Below are positions 8,937 through 17,553 of a stretch of DNA of 64,000 nt, piece after piece (positions within the stretch are counted from its first letter, which is position 1; each line of letters opens with the position of its first letter). The position numbers were made by a program, and so were the translations under genes. This stretch comes from Candidatus Hydrogenedentota bacterium (GTDB lineage: Bacteria; Hydrogenedentota; Hydrogenedentia; Hydrogenedentales; SLHB01). The notes beneath the pieces were generated by a model. That model saw nothing but the letters and a program-made list of their open reading frames with translations. It did no database searches and was not told the origin of the DNA. The stretch covers positions 1 to 64,000 of the forward strand of contig JAIBAQ010000009.1 in NCBI GenBank assembly GCA_019695095.1, written 5' to 3'.

Positions 8937-9004
8937 AATTTGCACCGGCGCGATTGAGCTCCGACGCAAATTGCTCACGTGCAAAACGTTGAGGATGTGC
9001 CATG
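8937..9004 (+). promoter_or_regulatory. Conserved 68-base intergenic element, copy 1
   Basis: 59 of 68 bases match, without gaps, the element at 16583-16650. Arms TTTGCAC (from 8939) and GTGCAAA enclose a second stem TGAGC/GCTCA, giving a hairpin; a competing stem CGGCGC/GCTCCG (one mismatch) is also possible. A GAGG and an ATG (9002) end the element. It looks like a structured RNA leader in front of a translation start, but no real protein follows. Function unknown. Confidence 0.6.
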
Positions 9005-9007
9005 AGG

Positions 9008-9112
9008 ATTTCTCGCGAACACACTCTGTATTCGGAGAACCGCTTTGTTTTTCACCGCAAGTCTTGCGAACATACGGGTTACGAGATAGGTTCAAGTGTG
9101 TTCGTGAGAAAT
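9008..9112. repeat. Long inverted repeat with nested hairpin
   Basis: An 18-base arm at 9008-9025 (ATTTCTCGCGAACACACT) pairs with 9095-9112 with one mismatch. The loop contains a perfect CGCAAG-T-CTTGCG hairpin (9056-9068). The structure ends 47 bases before the hslV start. Candidate small mobile element, structured RNA or regulatory cruciform; no copy seen elsewhere in the window. Confidence 0.65.
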
Positions 9113-9159
9113 CCGGGTAAGGTATCGTAGGTGGAAGATAACCGAAGTGAGGTGCATCC

Positions 9160-9693
9160 ATGGAAGGCATTCATGCAACGACAATCGTCAGTGTCCGGCG
9201 CGGATCGCAGGTGGCCATCGGCGGGGATGGTCAGGTGACCGTCGGCAACACGGTTATGAAACATAACGCAACCAAGATCCGGCGGTTGGCCGAAGGCCGC
9301 GTCTTAGCCGGATTTGCTGGAGCCGTATCCGATGCATTCACGCTTTTCGAGCGATTCGAAGGAAAGCTGAACGAGTACAACAAAAGTCTTGTGCGCGCCG
9401 CGGTCGAACTGGGCAAAGAGTGGCGCATGGACAAGTACCTGCGAAATCTCGAGGCCCTGCTGGCCGTATGCGATTCGGAGACATCATTGATCATTGCGGG
9501 CAGCGGCGAAGTCATTGAACCGGACGACGGAATTCTTGCCATCGGCTCGGGAGGACCATTTGCGTTGGCAGCGGCGAGGTCTTTGGTACGTCATACGGAT
9601 ATGGACGCAGAGGCAATCGTGCGCGAAGCCCTCAACGTGGCCTCGGAGATCTGCATCTACACGAATAACCGGATTACGGTCGAACGCCTCTGA
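9160..9693 (+). CDS. hslV: ATP-dependent protease subunit HslV (ClpQ)
   Basis: 177-residue proteasome-like peptidase that partners the ATPase HslU in cytoplasmic protein degradation. The TTIVSVRR sequence is the conserved mature N-terminus, with Thr7 as the expected catalytic residue after removal of a six-residue propeptide MEGIHA, as in Bacillus ClpQ-type proteins. [24 protein letters not shown] and [13 protein letters not shown] are family motifs. A GAGGTG Shine-Dalgarno lies at 9149-9154. No hslU is adjacent, which departs from the usual hslVU pair; the gene seems to stand alone behind a structured intergenic region. Confidence 0.95.
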   Translation: MEGIHATTIVSVRRGSQVAIGGDGQVTVGNTVMKHNATKIRRLAEGRVLAGFAGAVSDAFTLFERFEGKLNEYNKSLVRAAVELGKEWRMDKYLRNLEALLAVCDSETSLIIAGSGEVIEPDDGILAIGSGGPFALAAARSLVRHTDMDAEAIVREALNVASEICIYTNNRITVERL

Positions 9694-9834
9694 CGGAATA
9701 AGCTAAGCGAATAGCGAATGGTGAGGAGCGAGCATCCGGACACACAGGCAAGTCCACATGAGACAGCCGTCACGCGGCAGTGAGCCTACGTGACTCGTCC
9801 GTGCCTACTTTGGAGGGTTAGCGACCTTAGCGCA

Positions 9835-10419
9835 CTAATCGCGACGGCCACGACCCCTGCCTCGATTACCGCCCAGCGACAACCCTTGAGACAAGTCTTG
9901 CTGATTCCCGCGCCCCAACTGTGCCGCCTGCGGGTTCTGATTCTGATTCTGCTTCTGGGTGCCAGCGGTTCCTTCGCGGTACCGTTGTCCATAGCCCCAA
10001 GGGCCCAGACTTCCCTTAATGATCGCGATAGGGCGAGTCTTTTGCTTTGGTTGATTATCGAGGCGGACGACTTTCGAGCGCTTTACACTTGGCTTGGCCA
10101 GTTCAACTTCTTCTTGTGCGACGCGCTCGGTCGTGAGGGCCGCTTGGCGGCGTTGCTGCACTTCATCCTGTGGGACCAATAGCGACATGTCCGGCCCTTC
10201 GTACGTTTCCTCTACGACAGGCTCCGGCTTGGGTTGACGCTTTGGGACCTTTGCCGCCGGCTTTTCTTCCAGGCTTTCCATAGTTTCGGGCGTGGCGCTT
10301 TCTACGGTGGCACCACCGCTATCTGCAGAATTCTCCGCGGCTTGAGCCCACGCGCTCGGGACTGCCCACAACGCGGCAAGGAGAGCCAAAGTCACTATCG
10401 CCAATCTGCGCACGAACAT
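9835..10419 (-). CDS. Exported low-complexity protein of unknown function
   Basis: 194 residues starting MFVRRLAIVTLALLAALWAVPSAWAQA, a clear Sec signal peptide with a likely AQA/AWA cleavage site. The mature part is charged and proline-rich (KVPKRQPKPEPVVEE), has a segment rich in Arg, Gln and Glu, then a Gln/Asn-rich tail ending GGNRGRGRGRRD. No catalytic motif seen. ATG 10419 is preferred because it has a GAGGG Shine-Dalgarno and starts the signal peptide. The basic RG tail could bind nucleic acid or anionic glycan, but that is speculation. Confidence 0.65.
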   Translation of the reverse strand: MFVRRLAIVTLALLAALWAVPSAWAQAAENSADSGGATVESATPETMESLEEKPAAKVPKRQPKPEPVVEETYEGPDMSLLVPQDEVQQRRQAALTTERVAQEEVELAKPSVKRSKVVRLDNQPKQKTRPIAIIKGSLGPWGYGQRYREGTAGTQKQNQNQNPQAAQLGRGNQQDLSQGLSLGGNRGRGRGRRD

Positions 10420-10520
10420 GTCAAATCCCTCGTCGTTAATGAGACCCACAGGCTCTAGTTTAGCCCGGAACGCCTCCAGACGCAATATATTCTTGACGGG
10501 CCGGTTGAGGAGTCGTCGGT

Positions 10521-12470
10521 TCACAAGAAGTCGACATTCACCACACTTCCCGCTTTGACCCCGACGGTTCGGAATCCGCGTTGGATTACGCTACCGTCCG
10601 TTTCGCTCAGCGCAAACGCACCGATGGTGTACGTACCATCTTGGAGGCAGTTGAATTCGTATTTGCCCTGATATGCCAGCGTATGAGCCCCCATACCATC
10701 TGTATACCGAAGCATCTTGTACGGGTTGCCCGCGCACGGTATCGCATCCTGAGGGAATTCAGTCCCTGGCGCGAGAAACAGGAAATAGCGCTTCTGGCCC
10801 TCGTGCTGCGCGACGGAACCTTGCACCATGCCCGTGCCTCCAATCGCGATGTCCAGTTCGGTTGTCTTGCCCGCCTGGACCTCGGCGGTGTATACGCTGT
10901 GGTTGAAGCAGCCGCTATGCATGACGGAGGTGACCCGTGTATTGGTCCAAACGCACAACTGGTATCGCCCTGCCGGGAGGGTCATCTCGTAGCTCTTCGG
11001 TCCCACCAGCCCGCCATCCAGTTCGGCTCCTGTGAAGACTGATTCGCCTACAGGACCTGAGAAAGGCTCCCATTCGGTGGAACCTTCAAGTCGGCAGTTA
11101 ATTTGGCAAGCCGCTTCCCGCCCCGCCATGTCGCCGGAGTATGAAAGGTCCACGTGTAGCGTTCCCGCGGCGTCGAGTAGTATTTCCACCGGATTCTGGC
11201 GGCCTTGGGTAACGTCAATCGGGGAAGTGATGGTAAGTCCATACCCTCTTGCATACACAAGAAGGACGGCCGTTCCTTCACCGACATCAGGGATGCGAAA
11301 CTTGCCTTCGCGGTCGACCCTGAGTTTGCCCGACGATACCGCTTCACGAAGCGTCGAGTACGAGGGTTGAATCGTAGAGCCGCTTCCAAGCTGGTTGTTT
11401 ACAATACAGACTTGAGCCGTTGTGACGGGCATTCGTGTCGCCTTGTCGAGTACGACGCCAACGATTTCGCCCGCAAGCAACGGCTTCATGGTGATGACGA
11501 TGTCCTTGTCACCAAGAGGAATGTCGTTCGCGCGGGTAGGCGCGTAATCTGGGTGTTCGGCAAACAGATGTACTCTTGAGTTCGCGTGCTCTCTTCCCGA
11601 ATACACGAGATTAGCCAGTTGAAACAGTCCTTGGCCGTCTGAGCGCGTGAAGCCGGCAAGCATCTCCTCACCGGTTAAGAAAATGCTGGCGTCTTTAATC
11701 GGTTTCCCGTCTGGATCGACTACGGTCCCGCCTGACGTCGTTTGCCATTGTAGCGGCAGCAAGAGGATTACCCCCTCACGGTGCTCACCCTTATGGAGTG
11801 AAATCGTCGGAAACGTTGCATCATCGACCAGTTGTCTTCGGAACTTGTGGCTGGTCTGTGCTGAAGCAGGAGCAAAGGCGGCGTACAGACGCACGTCGCC
11901 CGCCTCAAACTCCTCGAGCAGAAAACGTCCATCGTCTTGCGTCGTGCCCGAAGTTGCCTTGAAACCGTCCTGCCCATCCCCAGTCACGACAAAACCGCTG
12001 AGCGGTTTCCCATCCGATCCCTGCACAATTCCTCCGATACTTCCAAGCGGCTTTAAGAAAAACTCGACGGGACGGTTTGCGGTGACAGAGACGTCGACAG
12101 GGCACTGCGAAGTAGCGTAACCCTCCGCTGATGCCATCAGAACTAACCCGGAACTCGCATCGGTTTCAGCAAGGACGAAACCTGCTTGGTCGTTCGTCCT
12201 CGTGGACGCGAGAACTTCCGTTCCCTTTCGGAGTTCTACTCGCGCCGAGGCAATTGCGTTGCCGTGTGATGAATAGACATGCCCCTCGAAGGCTGCACGC
12301 CGGGCGCCCGGAAGGTTTTGCACATTGGGTGACACGGGTTGTGTAGAGACGATTTGCACGGGGTATGAGGAGGACGCGGGAGTCTTACCCGGTGGGCTGC
12401 CGTACCTGAGCCAAGCCAATAGCACCGCCAGCGCCACCAGGAGTAGCGAAATCCCAGCGATCTTCTTCAT
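10521..12470 (-). CDS. Membrane-anchored protein with carboxypeptidase-regulatory-like repeats
   Basis: 649 residues with one N-terminal membrane segment (KIAGISLLLVALAVLLAWL) and no other hydrophobic span. The rest is a series of beta-sandwich domains of the carboxypeptidase regulatory-like type: FEGHVYSSHGNAIASARVEL, GGIVQGSDGKPLSGFVV, TVVDPDGKPIKDASIFL and GEIVGVVLDKATRMPVTTA each open a repeat. Such Ig-like/transthyretin-like domains are structural or binding modules. Not predicted to be an enzyme. Its stop is about 100 bases upstream of the low-complexity gene on the same strand, so the two could be cotranscribed. Confidence 0.75.
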   Translation of the reverse strand: MKKIAGISLLLVALAVLLAWLRYGSPPGKTPASSSYPVQIVSTQPVSPNVQNLPGARRAAFEGHVYSSHGNAIASARVELRKGTEVLASTRTNDQAGFVLAETDASSGLVLMASAEGYATSQCPVDVSVTANRPVEFFLKPLGSIGGIVQGSDGKPLSGFVVTGDGQDGFKATSGTTQDDGRFLLEEFEAGDVRLYAAFAPASAQTSHKFRRQLVDDATFPTISLHKGEHREGVILLLPLQWQTTSGGTVVDPDGKPIKDASIFLTGEEMLAGFTRSDGQGLFQLANLVYSGREHANSRVHLFAEHPDYAPTRANDIPLGDKDIVITMKPLLAGEIVGVVLDKATRMPVTTAQVCIVNNQLGSGSTIQPSYSTLREAVSSGKLRVDREGKFRIPDVGEGTAVLLVYARGYGLTITSPIDVTQGRQNPVEILLDAAGTLHVDLSYSGDMAGREAACQINCRLEGSTEWEPFSGPVGESVFTGAELDGGLVGPKSYEMTLPAGRYQLCVWTNTRVTSVMHSGCFNHSVYTAEVQAGKTTELDIAIGGTGMVQGSVAQHEGQKRYFLFLAPGTEFPQDAIPCAGNPYKMLRYTDGMGAHTLAYQGKYEFNCLQDGTYTIGAFALSETDGSVIQRGFRTVGVKAGSVVNVDFL

Positions 12471-12563
12471 GGCAAAACGCTTCCTATCGTCAGAAACGCA
12501 GCCTTCTGCGACCTCGTTTTCTCTGTGCTACCGAGATGAAATGGGTAAGGAAGCAGGTAACGA

Positions 12564-14117
12564 TCAAAGCCGTTGTTTTCGCGCGAGCGACTCGAGGCGC
12601 ATGCCAACGATGGCGGTGCGAATCAGACCCATGATACCGCCCGAATACGCGGCGTCAATCAGTTTGGACAATGCCGCGTACTTCTCTTTGGTGTAGGGAT
12701 ACCAGTTGGGTTCGAGTTTGGCGCTCTGTTTGTCGACGAGAATCGACTTGACATTGGAGAACGTGTACAGGCCGTACGGGCCCTTGTACCGTCCGAAGCC
12801 GCTGTCCTTCACGCCGCCGAAGGGTAGACCGGAGTTGCCTTCGGTGGCCATGACGTTATTGATGGACACGTTACCGGTCACGATCTTCCGGGCAACGCGT
12901 TGGGCACGCTCCAGGTCTTTGGACCAAACGCTTGCGCTCAGTCCATAGGGCGAATCATTGGCGAGGGCTATCGCCTCTTCTTCGGTTGAGAACTTCATGA
13001 TGGGCAACAAGGGACCGAAAGTCTCGTCGGTCACGGCCTTCATGGAGTTGTTGGCGTCTGCGAGTACGGTAGGCGGAAAGATGGAAGAGCCTGGCTTACG
13101 CGGTCCCCCGGCAAGAATGGTCGCACCTTTGTCGATGGCGTCCTGGAGGTGTTCATCGAGGGTAGTCAATTGACTTTCCGTGGTCATGGTGCCAACGTCG
13201 AGGTCGCCCTGATCGTCCGGCTTGGAAGCGAAGGTACTCAAGCGGGCGGCCTTTTCCTTGGCCATCGCGACAAACTGGTCGTAGATGCTTTCCTGCACGT
13301 ACACACGCTCCACAGAGGTACAGCTTTGGCCGGTGTTGGTGAAGGCGCCCCACAGCGCGCCATTAACCGTGCGTTCGAGGTCTACGTCGTCAAAGACAAT
13401 CATGGGATCTTTCCCGCCGAGTTCCAGTTCGACGGGAATAAGGTGTTGCGATGCTTGTGCCATGATCTTTTTGCCTGCCGCAACACTTCCCGTGAAGAAG
13501 ATCTTCGCGGGCTTCAGGTCAATGAGTTTGGTGGCCGCTTCGCGAGTGCCGTAGAAGACCTGGATGGCATCCGGCATGAAACCGCTGTTTTTCACGATGT
13601 CTTCCATGACACCCTTGAGCGGGGTTTCTTTGGACGGTTTCAAGATGGCGGAATTGCCGGCCAGGAACGCGCACAAGGTCGGTAGGAAGCTCAAGGTAAA
13701 TGGGTAATTCCACGGCGAAATAACGAGGACGGGTCCTATCGGCTCGAAGCAAACGTATGACTTCTTGCCCATCAAAATGAGGGGTGTCGGCGCCTTCTGG
13801 TCGGCGAGAATCTTGGCCGCGTTCTTTGCGTAATAATCGATCAGATCGATGACCGGGAAAATTTCCGTAAGCAAGGCGTCCAAACGGCTCTTGCCGGTCT
13901 CGCGAATGACCTTGTCGCAGATTTGTTCGCGGCGCTCCATAATGTAGCGCTTAAGCTTAAGTGTCTCGGCCACGCGTTCTTGCACGGACATTGCGCTGAC
14001 GTTCGCGTGGGCGGTTTGCGCTGTCGCAAACACTTGGCGTATCTCATCATCGGTTGGCTCCGCGATGTTGTAGAGAATCTCGCCGCTAAGTGGATTGCGC
14101 ACAGTAATACCGGCCAT
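12564..14117 (-). CDS. NAD(P)-dependent aldehyde dehydrogenase
   Basis: 517 residues of the ALDH superfamily, oxidising an aldehyde to the acid in the cytoplasm. Visible motifs: ISPWNYPFTL (cofactor fold), LKPSKETPL, FFTGSVAAGKKI, the general-base Glu in ELGGKDPMIVF, the catalytic Cys in NTGQSCTSVERVYV, and PFGGVKDSGFGRYKG. The pattern is closest to the YwdH/YneI-like and succinate-semialdehyde groups; substrate not resolvable. It has an unusual basic C-terminal extension after the NVKSILVDK core. ATG 14117 is preceded by AGGAG. Upstream on the same strand is the exosortase pair. Confidence 0.9.
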   Translation of the reverse strand: MAGITVRNPLSGEILYNIAEPTDDEIRQVFATAQTAHANVSAMSVQERVAETLKLKRYIMERREQICDKVIRETGKSRLDALLTEIFPVIDLIDYYAKNAAKILADQKAPTPLILMGKKSYVCFEPIGPVLVISPWNYPFTLSFLPTLCAFLAGNSAILKPSKETPLKGVMEDIVKNSGFMPDAIQVFYGTREAATKLIDLKPAKIFFTGSVAAGKKIMAQASQHLIPVELELGGKDPMIVFDDVDLERTVNGALWGAFTNTGQSCTSVERVYVQESIYDQFVAMAKEKAARLSTFASKPDDQGDLDVGTMTTESQLTTLDEHLQDAIDKGATILAGGPRKPGSSIFPPTVLADANNSMKAVTDETFGPLLPIMKFSTEEEAIALANDSPYGLSASVWSKDLERAQRVARKIVTGNVSINNVMATEGNSGLPFGGVKDSGFGRYKGPYGLYTFSNVKSILVDKQSAKLEPNWYPYTKEKYAALSKLIDAAYSGGIMGLIRTAIVGMRLESLARKQRL

Positions 14118-14265
14118 GACAGGATCTCCTTGGTGCGGTACCCCCCTGGTCTCGCATTGGAAAGCAAGGCTATCGTACCACACGTTGTGATGCATTTCAC
14201 GGCAGAATTGACAGGGTGAGACCGAAGGTGCGTAGCGCTTGGCTGAAGGTGCGGCGACCTGAGCC

Positions 14266-14817
14266 TTACTTGTCCGTCTCCTGGGACGTGGCCGGTTTCG
14301 CCCACGGCATTTGGTCCCAGAAGGCAAGAACGATCCACAGAATAAAGGGAAGTGTCAGTAGGACTTGGGCAAAAGCGACAAAATAGGTTTGGTCGCGGGC
14401 GATAGTCTTTGCAAGTGAGTAGAAGGTGACGAGGTAAGCGGCGTGGGTAAACGCGAGAATGGCAATTCCCGCGGCGGTACCCAGTGCGAGTCTGCGGAAA
14501 CCGAGGCGGCCGGTAGCCAGCATAAGCGCGCAAAAGGTGCCGATATTGGAAACGAGCTGGGCGATGGGCAGCGTATTGGGTTGGCCCATTACCACGTAGC
14601 CCATGACGGTGTCGACGTTCATTACGCCTTGAGCATGTACGACAACGCCTTGAATGGGGTAACCGAAGATGGCCCTAAGAATGAAGGCGGTGACGTGGCC
14701 TAGGCCAAGCGCGTACGCCGGCATAATCTGCCACCACAGGCACAGGCAGACCGGTGCCAGAACGAACAGCTTCACGCAGAACCATATGAACCGCCGGACG
14801 GTTAGTTCCTGCGCCAC
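14266..14817 (-). CDS. Exosortase-associated membrane protein
   Basis: 183 residues with about four to five membrane segments (first at VKLFVLAPVCLCLWWQI, last at FVAFAQVLLTLPFILWIVLAF). It lies directly downstream of the exosortase gene on the same strand. Its position, size and topology match the small membrane proteins that accompany XrtH-type exosortases; I infer that association from context. The GTG at 14817 is the likely start: a GGAGG lies seven bases upstream, whereas an in-frame TTG at 14823 is too close to it. Probably an accessory to sorting of C-terminally tagged exported proteins. Confidence 0.65.
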   Translation of the reverse strand: MAQELTVRRFIWFCVKLFVLAPVCLCLWWQIMPAYALGLGHVTAFILRAIFGYPIQGVVVHAQGVMNVDTVMGYVVMGQPNTLPIAQLVSNIGTFCALMLATGRLGFRRLALGTAAGIAILAFTHAAYLVTFYSLAKTIARDQTYFVAFAQVLLTLPFILWIVLAFWDQMPWAKPATSQETDK

Positions 14818-14951
14818 GTGCAATCCTCCGGATTGAGGAATTGAGACTTGAAGGTTGAGACTTCAGATCTCAAATCCGAGGCTACGGAATTCACAATCAG
14901 TAAATTCTGGAATGTCAGTATCTCTTATCGCCTCAATGTACGCGCTGTACT

Positions 14952-16235
14952 CTACGCTTCAATCTTCTTCTTTCTGGGTTTGACCAGGAATTCGACCCAG
15001 AGCAGCCAGACGGTAACCACAAACAGAATATAAATGCCTTGCCACACGTATTCGTGGGCGAACGTGAACAACTCTCCTGCATCGGTATACGCCCCAATCA
15101 CGGCGAGGCAACTCAGGCGAACGATGTTGACCGCATAGAGTATAGGGATCCCGATAAGCAGACCGACGAGACGTTTCCACATGTGGGTGGGGAACGCAAG
15201 CATCGCGGCGAGGAAGATGGCCATGGAGGACAATGCGCCGCAATCGGGCACGACGTTGAACCGGAATCGGATGTCTTTGTTGGACTTTTCGTCGGGCGCT
15301 TGCGACCGCTTGGCGTTTAGTTGTTCGATTTCCGCCCGGATCGGCTTGGCTCTTTCCGCGCGCTGCTCGGGCGTGAGCGACACGTCCAACTGGATGGCAT
15401 CAAGCTGTTTCTGCTTGTCGGCCAGATCCGAGTCAAGGCCGCGTTTCATCAAAAAGTCCACGGTGGGGCCGGTCCGATCGCTGATTTGAACGCTGGTCTT
15501 GCGGGCGCGACCTTCGATGAAGGCTCGTTGTGCTACTCGGGCGGCCTCGACGCGTTTCTCAAGTGCGTCGAGTGCTTCCTGGCGGCCAGGTATCGATGCG
15601 TCGGAGGATTCGAGCAGGCGAAGCTCTTCACGGGCGGCGTTGACGGTTGCCGTGATATCGGGCGTGGTCACTTGGATAGGACCAGAACGCGAAGCGCGCC
15701 GCATAGCTTGTTCCACGCGGTCGAGCAAGACGGCAACGTGCCGCAACTGATCGTCGATGGAGCGAATCTCTGGGCGGGGCAACGGATCCGTGAGCGCGAG
15801 TTGCTCCAGTTCGCGCTTGTAATCATTGCGAAGGCGCAGCGCGCGGTACACCCATACCTCGTAGGCCGTTAGCGGCTTTTCATTGGCCGCACTCTCCGGT
15901 ACGTCGCCGGGCTTGGGTTTGACGCCCTTCCATTCCTCGATGGAGGCGCGCACGGAAGCCGCGCGATCTTTGTATAGGTCGGGATCTTCCACCCTGCCGT
16001 GCTCGCCAATGATATTGAGCACAGATGCCGTGTGGCTTGCGACGTGGAAGAGGTACCAATTCATGAAGGAGGAATTGATGGCGGCGCGGTTGAGCGTGAG
16101 AAGCGCAAATGTGCTGACAAGGAAGATGAGAACGAATAGCACCGCACCACGCCGGGGCGAGCGGCGGGCGGGGAGGGCCGGCGCTCCCGAGACAGGACTG
16201 TCGGCTATTTTATCCGTAGAGATTGTATCCGGCAT
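14952..16235 (-). CDS. xrtH: Exosortase (XrtH-like) with a large coiled-coil insertion
   Basis: 427-residue membrane transpeptidase predicted to cleave and sort exported proteins bearing a C-terminal PEP-CTERM-like signal. The conserved catalytic set is visible: Cys332 in VPDCGALSSMAIFLAAMLAF, Arg373 in NIVRLSCLAVIGAY and His394 in TFAHEYVWQGIY, within the last four membrane segments. After the first membrane segment (about 31-48) and a short amphipathic stretch comes a hydrophilic, helix-rich insertion (about 84-320) with heptad-like Leu/Arg/Glu spacing. XrtH proteins are usually under 200 residues, so this adds about 230 residues, presumably on the periplasmic side. No protein in the window ends with a recognisable sorting tail. 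The gene symbol is a family-level guess. Confidence 0.8.
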   Translation of the reverse strand: MPDTISTDKIADSPVSGAPALPARRSPRRGAVLFVLIFLVSTFALLTLNRAAINSSFMNWYLFHVASHTASVLNIIGEHGRVEDPDLYKDRAASVRASIEEWKGVKPKPGDVPESAANEKPLTAYEVWVYRALRLRNDYKRELEQLALTDPLPRPEIRSIDDQLRHVAVLLDRVEQAMRRASRSGPIQVTTPDITATVNAAREELRLLESSDASIPGRQEALDALEKRVEAARVAQRAFIEGRARKTSVQISDRTGPTVDFLMKRGLDSDLADKQKQLDAIQLDVSLTPEQRAERAKPIRAEIEQLNAKRSQAPDEKSNKDIRFRFNVVPDCGALSSMAIFLAAMLAFPTHMWKRLVGLLIGIPILYAVNIVRLSCLAVIGAYTDAGELFTFAHEYVWQGIYILFVVTVWLLWVEFLVKPRKKKIEA

Positions 16236-16582
16236 TTGAATCCAATTGCGCGGTCCCCGGTCCGCGCGTCTACCCGTGTGTTGCGATATTCAAGACGCAG
16301 TCAGGAATCCGGAGCATAGCACTGTGGCGCGAATGGCGGCAACCGACGCGACTCCGTCATGACACCCCATGTGGTTTGACGACTCAAGGGGTCGCTTAGC
16401 TGGAGCGGTGAAGTTTTGCTGGGGCGCCCCTGGGCTCATTTTGACGGGGCAAGGGGGGGTCCCGTTTGTAGAGCGTGAGATTCAGGGGTACACCCCTCCA
16501 GCAATTTGACGATTCAAGGGTCCAGAACGCGTCTGAGGTTGGGTCCATGGTTTCGGGATTTGAATTGAAAGCCTATTGACCG

Positions 16583-16650
16583 AATTTGCACCGGCGCGAT
16601 TGAGCGCCGACGCAATATGCTCACGTGCAAGACTTGGAGGTTAGGCCATG
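16583..16650 (+). promoter_or_regulatory. Conserved 68-base intergenic element, copy 2
   Basis: Gap-free match to 8937-9004 (nine differences). Here the stem CGGCGC-GATTGA-GCGCCG is perfect, and the alternative TGAGC/GCTCA plus TTGCAC/GTGCAA pairing is also kept. It ends in GGAGG (16636-16640) and ATG 16648; the frame after the ATG is only 11 codons long. The conservation therefore covers the structure, Shine-Dalgarno and start codon but not a downstream protein. Confidence 0.6.
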
Positions 16651-16960
16651 GTTATCCTCCGGAATGATGTCCCTCATATATAAGGGGAAGTTCGTTGCAC
16701 TTGGACATGTGGTGCCCCTTCAGGGCGGACGGCCGGATGGGCTGGTTTCCTGGGGCGGCGTCCTCCTTCGCTCCTCGACTGCGTCTCGGGGCTTCGGAGG
16801 ACTCTGCCCCAGGCTGTTATGTTTTGCGCCGTGCGGCGCGCAGGAGGAGCAGGCGGTGTGAGTAGTGGACGAGAGTACACGGTGTCCGATGCCAAGTGAA
16901 GTCGTCGTCACCCTGCCCGTTGTTTCTTTCATCAAGACCCGCGCTCGCGCGGTCCCCCGC

Positions 16961-16995
16961 TCGGAATGACAAGAGGGAAAAGACGCGTGGCATGC
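16961..16995. repeat. 35-base direct repeat, copy A
   Basis: Matches 17111-17145 at 33 of 35 positions. Starts CTCGGAATGACAAG and ends AAAAGACGCGTGGC plus two or three bases. The CTCGGAATGAC part resembles one arm of widespread intergenic palindromes (compare 33561-33640). Confidence 0.7.
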
Positions 16996-17110
16996 CGACA
17001 GGTGTGTCGGCGGAGACCGGGCGCTATAAAGGCATGGGGTAGGCGCGAATATGGTGTTCCGCGCACGGCACGAGGAGTTTAAGCCAGATTCCTCGTCCGC
17101 CTGGGGCAGA

Positions 17111-17145
17111 CTCGGAATGACAAGTGGGAAAAGACGCGTGGCGTG
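17111..17145. repeat. 35-base direct repeat, copy B
   Basis: Second copy of the repeat at 16961-16995, 150 bases away in the same orientation. Function unknown. Confidence 0.7.
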
Positions 17146-17553
17146 GGCTCAAACGTCACAGACCCGGCATGAGCCTACTTTCCAAAACGCGACCCCGGTA
17201 GCGCAGCGCTCGCCGAGCGCGGCGTGGTGTATATCGTGGATTACGGGTAACACGTGGCATGGGGTGACCTGATGATCTTCGCTTGCTGGTGCAATGGAAG
17301 TCTTCGGCCGGGGCCGTGATCCGCTGCGGCGGTTTCGGAGACCACGCTACAGCAGGTGCTGCGCATCACCTCTGGTCTATGGTCGATTCGGCGCCGCGTT
17401 CGGCGATAGCGGCGCTACCGGATGTCCGGCTTACGGCAAATCGTCGTTCGCCGAAGGCGGCTGCGCATCAAGGGGAGAATTGCAGCCGAAGGCGTCTGCG
17501 GCACGGATACGAAGATGCATGAAGGGGAAGGCAGGATCCAAGTAGCGAGTATT

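Larger units (their letters stand above)
8807..9159. other. Structured intergenic region before hslV
   Basis: About 350 bases with no convincing gene longer than 42 codons. It holds a 16-base tandem repeat (8870-8901), copy 1 of a 68-base conserved element (8937-9004), and a long inverted-repeat structure (9008-9112). A 42-codon frame starts at ATG 9002 but has no recognisable features. Confidence 0.7.
16236..17553. other. Gene-free, repeat-bearing intergenic region
   Basis: About 1.3 kb without a convincing protein gene in any frame. It contains a 16-base repeat TTTGACGA[CT]TCAAGGG at 16375-16390 and 16505-16520, copy 2 of the 68-base element (16583-16650), and two copies of a 35-base repeat (16961-16995 and 17111-17145). 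Short frames here look like translated repeat sequence. It may hold a decayed gene or a non-coding RNA. Confidence 0.6.

Noticed and set aside
9002-9130. 42-codon frame starting at the ATG of the 68-base element
   Set aside because: It runs through the long inverted repeat and the second element copy has no matching frame; more likely non-coding.
16625-16861. 78-codon frame in the repeat spacer
   Set aside because: Low-complexity translation of a repeat-like GC-rich stretch; no Shine-Dalgarno of its own start (GTG) and no homology I recognise.
17051-17272. 73-codon frame overlapping the second 35-base repeat
   Set aside because: The frame is read through the repeat and has no conserved features.
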